Assembly: GCA_023436075.1 (NCBI GenBank)
Contig: JAEZKS010000109.1
Coordinates: 1 to 12,538 of the forward strand
Source of the DNA: Methanobacteriota archaeon
Lineage (GTDB): Archaea > Halobacteriota > Methanocellia > Methanocellales > Methanocellaceae
Reading direction: 5' to 3'
DNA: 12,538 bases
The notes under the pieces: generated by a model
The model's database searches: none
The model's input: only the letters and a program-made list of their open reading frames with translations
Told to the model about the DNA's origin: nothing
Shown here: positions 7,730 to 12,538 of the stretch, one piece after another
Numbering within the stretch: the first letter of the stretch is position 1
Layout of the letters: each line of letters starts with the position of its first letter
Made by a program: the position numbers and the translations under genes

Positions 7730-9272
7730 CGATACCCCTCCTCAGCGGCCTTACTCCGGCCTCAAGCAATGTCTTCTTGATCGATTCCTCGTCCTCGACG
7801 CCCGTCGACAGCTCTACTGACATGGCGAAGTTCTTCACCAGGCCGCAGTTCGGGCCTTCAGGCGTTTCAGACGGGCAGATGCGGCCCCACTGGGTCGCGT
7901 GCAGGTCACGGGCCTCGAAGTGAGGCTGGGCTCGTGACAGCGGCGATATCACACGCCGCAGGTGCGACAGCATCGCCATGTAGTCAATACGGTCCAGCAG
8001 TTGCGACACGCCCGTCCTGCCGCCCACCCAGTTTCCGGTGGCGAGCGGGTGGATCAGACGCTCGGTCAGCACGTCGGCGCGGACCGCAGTGATCATATAT
8101 AGTTCCCTGTTACGCATGTTAGCGCGCTCGAGCTGGTACTTGATGTCGCGGGTCAGGCGGTTGAAGGAGACCCGGAACAGGTCCTCCATCAGGTCGCCCG
8201 CGAGCTTGAGCCGCTTGTTGGAATAGTGGTCCTTGTCATCCGGCTGCCTGCGTTTCAGCGCCAGTTCGCAGCATGCCTCGGCCATCCTGCCGAGGAAGTA
8301 CGACTTGCTGACCCGGGACTCGGCCAGCTTCGGGTCATCGGGACCAAGACGCTCGAAGTTCTCCGGGTTCAGGTGCGGGAGCAGGTAGCGGTCGATGACA
8401 TAGTGGGCGCGCTTCCGCTGGTAGTCCTTCGCCTGGCCGGCTGCGACACGCTTGCCGATCTTCTCCATGGCCGACTCGACAGTGTCCGCCTCCGCCTCGT
8501 CGAGGTTCTCCAGCATGAACTTCTGGATCTCGGGGTCGTCGGAGACCGCGTTGACGATCTCCTGGTCAGTCTCCAGCCCGAGGGCGCGCATGAGCATGAC
8601 TAAGTTCAGCCGGCCAGAGATGGACGGGAACGATACTTCGAGAATGGATTTCCGGCCCCTCTCGACGATGACCAGGGCACGGTACCCGCGCCGCTGCGAG
8701 AAGACCTTCGCCACCTCGATCTGGTCGCCGTAGCGGTCGTCGTACTCGACCATGATCTTGTTCGGCGCCAGGTCTTCCAGGGTCATGATGACCCGCTCGG
8801 TGCCGTTGATGATGAAATATCCGCCGGGATCGACGGGGTCCTCGCCGTTCTTGACCCATTCCTCTCCGCCGAGTTTTGCGAGGTTACACTTCGCGCTGCC
8901 GATCATGATGGGCATCTGGCCGATGTTGACCTCGATGAAATCGCCCTCGACCTCGCCCCGGACGATGGCCATTTCCAGGAATATCTCTGCCGCGTAGGTG
9001 ATATTCCTGAGGCGTGCCTCGGTCGGGAACAGCGGCTCTACCGAGCCGTCGGCCTCGCGCACGACCGGGTTGCCCACCCTGATCTTGCCGAGCTTGACCT
9101 TGACCGGCTCGATGTTGTGCTCGATGTCCTCGATATCCGTTTCGATGTAGCCCTGTTCGTCAATGACTTTCTGCAGGCCCTGCTCTAGAAAAACGTTAAA
9201 AGAGTCGATGTGATGCTGCGCGATTTTTTTACGGGTAAAATATGCCTTACTGAGTTCGGTTCTGTCTATCAC
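7716..9272 (-). CDS. rpoB2: DNA-directed RNA polymerase subunit B'' (RpoB2, N-terminal half of the second subunit)
   Basis: This 518-residue protein is the N-terminal half of the second-largest polymerase subunit, covering the protrusion, lobe and start of the fork. GGYFIINGTERV (150-161) and DKDHYSNKRL (347-356) are conserved family motifs. HATQWGRICPSETPEGPNC at 458-476 corresponds to the fork loop region that forms the rifampicin pocket in bacteria. Archaeal polymerases are known to be naturally insensitive to that drug. Translation begins at a GTG (9272). The upstream AAGGGGAT is only a weak ribosome binding site, so initiation may depend on ribosomes finishing rpoH 18 bases earlier. No better in-frame start exists near the conserved N terminus. 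The C terminus RPLRRGIVDQS ends where B' begins, and the genes overlap by 14 bases, with no sign of a disrupted single gene. Confidence 0.97.
   Translation of the reverse strand: MIDRTELSKAYFTRKKIAQHHIDSFNVFLEQGLQKVIDEQGYIETDIEDIEHNIEPVKVKLGKIRVGNPVVREADGSVEPLFPTEARLRNITYAAEIFLEMAIVRGEVEGDFIEVNIGQMPIMIGSAKCNLAKLGGEEWVKNGEDPVDPGGYFIINGTERVIMTLEDLAPNKIMVEYDDRYGDQIEVAKVFSQRRGYRALVIVERGRKSILEVSFPSISGRLNLVMLMRALGLETDQEIVNAVSDDPEIQKFMLENLDEAEADTVESAMEKIGKRVAAGQAKDYQRKRAHYVIDRYLLPHLNPENFERLGPDDPKLAESRVSKSYFLGRMAEACCELALKRRQPDDKDHYSNKRLKLAGDLMEDLFRVSFNRLTRDIKYQLERANMRNRELYMITAVRADVLTERLIHPLATGNWVGGRTGVSQLLDRIDYMAMLSHLRRVISPLSRAQPHFEARDLHATQWGRICPSETPEGPNCGLVKNFAMSVELSTGVEDEESIKKTLLEAGVRPLRRGIVDQS
7737..7742 (-). 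promoter_or_regulatory. Ribosome binding site that fixes the rpoB1 TTG start
   Basis: AGGAGG lies within the end of rpoB2, seven bases before the TTG at 7729. It explains how the B' half is translated from a weak start codon inside the upstream gene. Confidence 0.8.
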
Positions 9273-9290
9273 GGTGAAATCCCCTTGCCC

Positions 9291-9533
9291 TTATTCGATG
9301 ACGAGCCGGTAGGCGACCGCTTTGCCCGCGGTCAGGCTCTTTCTGGTGATCTTGAGAATGTCGCCAGGCTTCGCTCCCATCTGCTTGACGACCACGTCGG
9401 AGGTTTTGATTTTCGGCAACTGCCCGGGGGTAATGTTATATTTTTTAAGAATGACTTCGGCTTCCTCGCCGGACAGCAATGTGTGCTCGGGCACGAGCAT
9501 GTGTTCCCGAACGTCAAATTTTTTTGTGGTCAA
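9291..9533 (-). CDS. rpoH: DNA-directed RNA polymerase subunit H (RpoH/Rpb5-like)
   Basis: This is archaeal RNA polymerase subunit H, equivalent to the C-terminal domain of eukaryotic Rpb5. It sits near the downstream DNA jaw and aids assembly. The 80-residue protein shows the family motifs LVPEHTLLS (about 13-21), QLPKIKTSDVV and MGAKPGDILKITRKSLTAG, ending AYRLVIE. The start chosen is a TTG at 9533, preceded by GGAGG (9543-9547) with a nine-base spacer. A longer reading frame opening at 9635 would begin inside the tRNA gene and cross the operon promoter, so it is rejected. The first internal ATG (residue 12) would remove the conserved KFDVREH segment. RpoH is the first gene of the polymerase operon, as is usual in archaea, and is followed by rpoB2 after 18 bases. 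Confidence 0.93.
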   Translation of the reverse strand: MTTKKFDVREHMLVPEHTLLSGEEAEVILKKYNITPGQLPKIKTSDVVVKQMGAKPGDILKITRKSLTAGKAVAYRLVIE

Positions 9534-9542
9534 ACCTGCCTT

Positions 9543-9547
9543 CCTCC
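9543..9547 (-). promoter_or_regulatory. Ribosome binding site that fixes the rpoH TTG start
   Basis: GGAGG, within AAGGAGGAA, lies nine bases before the TTG at 9533. It is the only strong site near the conserved N terminus and supports the 80-residue form of RpoH. Confidence 0.75.
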
Positions 9548-9600
9548 TTAAAACTGCATGGTATGTGCTGCGTGCGTGTGCTGCGCTAGATAAAAGTCCC

Positions 9601-9608
9601 ATATATAA
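9601..9608 (-). promoter_or_regulatory. TATA box of the rpoH-led polymerase operon
   Basis: On the minus strand TTATATAT occurs about 70 bases before the rpoH TTG start. Allowing the usual archaeal distance of about 25 bases, transcription would start near 9578-9582, leaving a leader of about 45-50 bases that contains the rpoH ribosome binding site. The bases upstream (CTCACC) are not the purine-rich BRE usual in archaea, which is a mild oddity. No experimental start is available, so the site is inferred from position and sequence. Confidence 0.6.
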
Positions 9609-9628
9609 GGTGAGCGAGAGGGTGAGCG
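9609..9628 (-). repeat. Direct repeat CGCTCACC between the tRNA 3' end and the TATA box
   Basis: The eight-base sequence CGCTCACC occurs twice on the minus strand (9621-9628 and 9609-9616), with a four-base CTCT spacer and so a 12-base period. The upstream copy includes the last acceptor base and the discriminator of tRNA-Lys. The downstream copy abuts the TATA box in the BRE position. It may be a small duplication or a protein-binding site. Confidence 0.6.
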
Positions 9629-9700
9629 GGCTCATGGGGATTTGAACCCCAGGCAGCCTGGTTAAAAGCCAGGCGCTCTACCTAACTGAGCTATGAGCCC
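9627..9700 (-). tRNA. tRNA-Lys (anticodon UUU)
   Basis: The minus strand folds into a complete 74-base cloverleaf. The seven-base acceptor stem pairs GGGCTCA with TGAGCCC. The D arm has GCTC/GAGC stems, the five-base anticodon stem CCTGG/CCAGG encloses loop CTTTTAA with anticodon TTT, and the T arm has TGGGG/CCCCA around TTCAAAT. The discriminator is G, as expected for archaeal lysine tRNA. The CCA tail is not encoded (the next bases are CTC), so it must be added after transcription. There is no intron. It lies immediately upstream of the polymerase operon promoter, on the same strand. A weak TATA-like AAAAATATTT is at 9715-9724. Confidence 0.97.
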
Positions 9701-10023
9701 TCTCGAATGCGGGAAATATTTTTGTTTACGGACGACGTCGATGGGATGTATCGCGGCACTCACCATACAGCTATAGAACTTATATCTAACGGCTTCATAA
9801 ATAGAACGTCTAGAATTTATACTTTTCTATTAATGCTCGTAATCCAAGGCCATCACACGAGGCATAATTTATATATTACCACCGTCGGTAGATTGCCGTA
9901 ATAATATAAAAAATAGGAACGGAAACAGTTAAATAAGGCCCTATGTAAAGTGATTTTATTACAAGAAAACGTGCCAAAGGCGCGGCCTGGTTTTCGTTTA
10001 ATTGTTTTCGAAGGAGACATTGC
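9701..10023. other. AT-rich divergent intergenic region with promoter-like elements
   Basis: This 323-base stretch separates the minus-strand tRNA-Lys from the plus-strand beta-CASP gene. I see no convincing small gene in it. On the minus side there is a weak TATA-like AAAAATATTT (9715-9724) close to the tRNA, and TATAAATT preceded by purine-rich GAAAAG (9813-9827). On the plus side TATA-like sequences occur at 9868-9877 (TTTATATATT), 9903-9914 (AATATAAAAAAT) and 9929-9936 (TTAAATAA). The last is preceded by GGAAAC, which resembles a BRE. A small hairpin, GTGCC/GGCGC with an AAA loop, lies at 9971-9983, and the heptamer GTTTTCG is repeated at 9990-9996 and 10004-10010. Which elements are used cannot be decided from sequence alone. 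Confidence 0.5.
9921..9936 (+). promoter_or_regulatory. Candidate BRE/TATA element for the beta-CASP ribonuclease gene
   Basis: GGAAAC followed closely by TTAAATAA resembles an archaeal BRE plus TATA box. It would place the transcription start near 9958-9962 and give a leader of about 60 bases. The stronger-looking TTTATATATT at 9868-9877 is a competing candidate with a longer leader, so the choice is tentative. Confidence 0.35.
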
Positions 10024-11262
10024 ATGCAGATCAAATTCATGGGCGCGGGCCGGGAAGTGGGCCGGTCCGCCTTTCTGATAGACGAGCGCATCCTGCTCGA
10101 CTACGGCATCAAACCCACCGACCCGCCGGAATACCCGCAGGGCAGCCCGCGGCCCGAGACCGTCGTCATCTCGCACGGCCACCTGGACCACTGCGGCGTC
10201 GTGCCGAACCTGATGGACCTGGAGCCGACGGTGCTGGCTACGCCGCCGACGAAGCACCTCACCAGACTGCTGGCCGAGGACACCATGCAGATCGCCGACG
10301 GCAACGGGACCATCGCCCCCTTTGACCCGGTAGACATCAACATGCTCATGCGCCGGACCAAAGAGCTGGACTACCTGGACGCCTTCGAGACCGACGACTA
10401 CACGATCACGCTGCTGGACGCCGGCCACATCCCTGGCAGTGCGCTCACCTACGTTGAAAAGGATGGAAAATCACTCCTGTATACCGGCGACATCAAGAAC
10501 AGCGACACGCGCCTGCTCAAGGGCTCGAAAATCCACTACCCGGAGGCCGACGTGCTGGTCATCGAGAGCACGTACTTCGGCAAAGACCACTCCGACCGCC
10601 AGGCGCTGGAGCGAAAGTTCATCGAGTCGATCCGCTATACGCTGGACATCGGCGGCAACGTGATCATACCAAGCTTCGCCATCGGCCGGACGCAGGAGAT
10701 ATTGCTCATCCTGAAGGAATACGGCATCCGCTCCTACGTGGACGGCATGGGCGTGGAAGTCACTGACATGCTGCTGAACGACCCCGAATACCTACGCGAC
10801 TCCGGGCGACTACGGTCGGCGTTCAGTCATAGTACCACAGTGAAACCCGGCATGCGGAAATCACTCCTCAACGAGCCGTCGGTCGTGGTGACCACGGCAG
10901 GCATGCTCAACGGCGGTCCGGTGCTGGGATACCTGAAGAAAATCGCCGACAATCCGAAGGACAGGATACTGCTGAGCGGCTACCAGGTGGAAAACACCAA
11001 CGGCCGAAGCGCGCTGCAGAACGGCTATGTCGATGTGGACGGCGAGATCATCCCGCTCCGATGCGGCATTGAGCAGTACAGCTTCAGCGCCCACAGCGGC
11101 GAGTCGGAGCTAAAAGCCATCGTCAAACACATGGTAGACCGTGGCTGCAAGGACGTGATCTGCGTACACGGCGACCACACCGAGGACTTCGCCGCGTGGA
11201 TAAAGAGCGAGTACGGTGTCAACGCATACGCGCCGAAGGTCGGGGACGAGCTGCTGATTTAG
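10024..11262 (+). CDS. Beta-CASP metallo-beta-lactamase ribonuclease, aCPSF2-like
   Basis: This 412-residue protein is an archaeal member of the CPSF73/RNase J group of metal-dependent RNA nucleases. The metallo-beta-lactamase motifs are D26 (LLDYGI), H51-G-H53-L-D55-H56, H135 (AGHIPGSA) and D156 (YTGDIK). The beta-CASP motifs follow: A as E181 in IESTYF, B as H357 in FSAHSG, and C as H382 in CVHGD. All expected zinc ligands are present, so the enzyme should be active. Its size and lack of N-terminal KH domains separate it from aCPSF1 (about 630 residues). The HGHLDHCG form and REVGRS start point to aCPSF2 rather than archaeal RNase J. The ATG at 10024 has AAGGAG seven bases upstream. It is transcribed away from the polymerase operon and appears to be a single-gene unit. 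Its exact RNA substrate cannot be told from sequence. Confidence 0.93.
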   Translation: MQIKFMGAGREVGRSAFLIDERILLDYGIKPTDPPEYPQGSPRPETVVISHGHLDHCGVVPNLMDLEPTVLATPPTKHLTRLLAEDTMQIADGNGTIAPFDPVDINMLMRRTKELDYLDAFETDDYTITLLDAGHIPGSALTYVEKDGKSLLYTGDIKNSDTRLLKGSKIHYPEADVLVIESTYFGKDHSDRQALERKFIESIRYTLDIGGNVIIPSFAIGRTQEILLILKEYGIRSYVDGMGVEVTDMLLNDPEYLRDSGRLRSAFSHSTTVKPGMRKSLLNEPSVVVTTAGMLNGGPVLGYLKKIADNPKDRILLSGYQVENTNGRSALQNGYVDVDGEIIPLRCGIEQYSFSAHSGESELKAIVKHMVDRGCKDVICVHGDHTEDFAAWIKSEYGVNAYAPKVGDELLI

Positions 11263-11273
11263 AGACGCAAATT

Positions 11274-11305
11274 ATGTGGGTCCCGTTAATCGTAGGAACC
11301 CACAT
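11274..11305. terminator. Hairpin between convergent genes, possible bidirectional terminator
   Basis: ATGTGGGT (11274-11281) pairs with ACCCACAT (11298-11305), with two further C-G pairs across a one-base bulge. It lies 11 bases after the beta-CASP stop codon and is followed by TTATTATC on the plus strand. It also lies 14 bases past the stop of the convergent repeat-protein gene. Archaeal termination depends mainly on T-rich tracts, and the tract here is short, so the structure may instead protect mRNA 3' ends. Confidence 0.5.
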
Positions 11306-11319
11306 TTATTATCAACTAT

Positions 11320-12538
11320 TTAACTACGGTATACCTGTTTTATTAATGCTTGAACATTCTCAATAACGCCCTGGTCCCCGTGCGCCATTGCAAGCTTTAA
11401 CGCATCTTCGGCAACAGGTATAGCCTCTTGCGACCTGCGTAGGCAATCAAGCGCCAGGGCTTTGTTAGTCAATGCAGATATAAGTTCGTTCGTATCGTTC
11501 AGTTCCCTGCTGATCGCTTCGATCTCATCGATGAGAATTAACACTTCTTTAAAATCACCGTTCGCATACAGAATTTCAGAGCGTTTACTGAGGGCGAAGT
11601 GTAGGTCTTTCCTCAAATTGAGCTGCCTACTGATGCGCTCTTTTTCTGCAAGCAGACTCATCGCCAGATCGCTATTACCATGAATCATGAGAATGTCCGC
11701 CTGGTAGCCCAGTGACAGTTGCAGGTCCATCAAATTTCCCAGCTTTCTGCATATTTGTTCCTGTTCTGCCAGAGCTTTTAATGCACTCTCATCATCCCCG
11801 AGGTTCCGCCAGTAAATCGCAAGTGCTGCCAGATATCGTTCCAGTTCTGCGCTGTCACCCAGTTCCCTGCAGATAATCACGAGCTCTTTGAGGACATCCA
11901 TTATATTGCGATCCTCGCCGAGATCGTTGTATAGCCATGCCAAATGACCGAGTGATTGCTGTAAAGCCTTTTTGTTGTCCATTGCCCGGCAGATGAGCCC
12001 TTCTTCTATGCGAACTTTCACAGCGCTTTCCATATCGCCCATTTTGTGCAGGACGCGGGCTTGGCCAGCAAGGTTGTTCTGGAGAAAGTACTTGTTCGCC
12101 GTTTCGCGGCACAAGCGTTCTTCCTCACGGAGGGCTTTCATTGCCCCAGACCAGTTTTCTTGTTGCTGGTAAATGAACGCACGAATACCAGTAGAACGCT
12201 GTAGTCCGTTCTTGTCATCACGTTTCCGGCACAGACGATCTAACACGGTTAGGAGCTTGAGAGAATCCTCCAGTTCGCCCACGCCGAGGAGCCTCACAGA
12301 TTCTGCGATCGCAATGTCACATATCTGCCCCCATTTTTTGTGTTCCCATGACCATTTTTGCTTCAATGAACTTTGTATCTCTGCCCAGTCACGCTTCAGT
12401 TCGGGATCGGTAGGTTCCGGGTTCTGGAACTTCCAGTTGTCGAGCCTCTTGCCCCATATTATGAGCTTGCCGACGCCCCCATACTTTTTATTTAACCGGT
12501 CCAGTTCTGACTTTTCGAAGAGGATAAAACTATAAGAA
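11320..12538 (-). CDS. Tetratricopeptide-type repeat protein with seven 40-residue repeats (N terminus outside the window)
   Basis: The reading frame stays open to the right edge, giving at least 405 residues. A TTG at 12366 could serve as a start, but 57 in-frame, protein-like codons precede it without a stop, so I treat the gene as partial. Seven units of exactly 40 residues cover 12234 down to 11395. Each begins [IL]-[CS]-R and follows the pattern of two antiparallel helices, with G/N at the turn and a charged second helix such as ALAEQEQ or LLAEKER. This is a TPR variant longer than the usual 34 residues and points to protein binding rather than catalysis. The segment before the repeats is rich in tryptophan (IIWGKRLDNWKF, KWSWEHKKW) and I do not recognise it. 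There is no signal peptide or membrane segment in the visible part. It is convergent with the beta-CASP gene and more AT-rich than its neighbours. Its partner and function are unknown. Confidence 0.8.
   Translation of the reverse strand, partial: SYSFILFEKSELDRLNKKYGGVGKLIIWGKRLDNWKFQNPEPTDPELKRDWAEIQSSLKQKWSWEHKKWGQICDIAIAESVRLLGVGELEDSLKLLTVLDRLCRKRDDKNGLQRSTGIRAFIYQQQENWSGAMKALREEERLCRETANKYFLQNNLAGQARVLHKMGDMESAVKVRIEEGLICRAMDNKKALQQSLGHLAWLYNDLGEDRNIMDVLKELVIICRELGDSAELERYLAALAIYWRNLGDDESALKALAEQEQICRKLGNLMDLQLSLGYQADILMIHGNSDLAMSLLAEKERISRQLNLRKDLHFALSKRSEILYANGDFKEVLILIDEIEAISRELNDTNELISALTNKALALDCLRRSQEAIPVAEDALKLAMAHGDQGVIENVQALIKQVYRS
11395..12234 (-). repeat. Seven in-frame coding repeats of 120 bases
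   Basis: The TPR-like units begin with LCRKRDDKNG, LCRETANKYF, ICRAMDNKKA, ICRELGDSAE, ICRKLGNLMD, ISRQLNLRKD and ISRELNDTNE. Every unit is exactly 40 residues with no insertions. The units have diverged at the DNA level, so this is an old internal duplication maintained by selection on the fold rather than a recent expansion. Confidence 0.8.

Noticed and set aside
9534..9635. Longer N terminus for RpoH starting at 9635
   Set aside because: It would begin inside tRNA-Lys and include the operon TATA box and leader. The extra residues match no RpoH, and a good ribosome binding site supports the TTG at 9533.
9701..10023. CRISPR, attachment site or insertion remnant beside the tRNA
   Set aside because: There are no regularly spaced repeats, no duplicated tRNA 3' end of useful length, and no integrase or transposase fragments. 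The only repeats are 7-8 bases.
9853..10428. Minus-strand open frame of 191 codons across the start of the beta-CASP gene
   Set aside because: It runs antisense through the nuclease coding region and the promoter region. The C-terminal part is simply translated AT-rich intergenic DNA.

Overview
This window looks like chromosomal DNA from a methanogenic euryarchaeon, and I would guess the Methanocellales or a close relative. The evidence is archaeal-type RNA polymerase genes with the largest subunit split into A' and A'' and the second subunit split into B'' and B', an archaeal two-KH NusA, archaeal-type uS7, uS12 and eL30, TATA-box promoters, and strong GGAGGTGA ribosome binding sites. The lineage is inferred from gene order and protein flavour, not from a database search.

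From about 9608 down to 1, the minus strand carries one long, tightly packed transcription/translation operon in the order rpoH, rpoB2 (B''), rpoB1 (B'), rpoA1 (A'), rpoA2 (A''), rpl30e, nusA, rps12, rps7, fusA (EF-2). The EF-2 gene runs off the left edge. A TATA box at 9601-9608 probably drives the operon. Nearly every junction is overlapping or within about 30 bases. In four places the upstream stop codon lies in or at the edge of the next gene's ribosome binding site. The RNA polymerase half uses mostly GTG and TTG starts, while the ribosomal/EF-2 half uses ATG. Together these genes make RNA polymerase subunits, a KH-domain transcription/RNA-binding factor, small-subunit decoding-centre proteins and the translocation GTPase.

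A tRNA-Lys(UUU) gene (9627-9700, minus) sits directly upstream of the operon promoter. A direct repeat links the tRNA 3' end to the TATA box. An AT-rich divergent intergenic region follows (9701-10023). It holds several TATA-like elements and leads into a plus-strand gene for a 412-residue beta-CASP metallo-beta-lactamase ribonuclease of the aCPSF2 type (10024-11262). A hairpin at 11274-11305 separates this gene from a convergent minus-strand gene that enters from the right edge. That gene encodes a tetratricopeptide-type protein with seven repeats of exactly 40 residues. It is clearly more AT-rich than the rest of the window, and its N-terminal part, which continues outside the window, I do not recognise.

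Most of the window is conserved informational machinery, and I see no convincing undescribed system. The points most worth a second look are the 40-residue repeat protein with its cysteine ladder and unrecognised N-terminal segment, the repeat between the tRNA and the TATA box, and the start-codon and stop/Shine-Dalgarno architecture of the operon.
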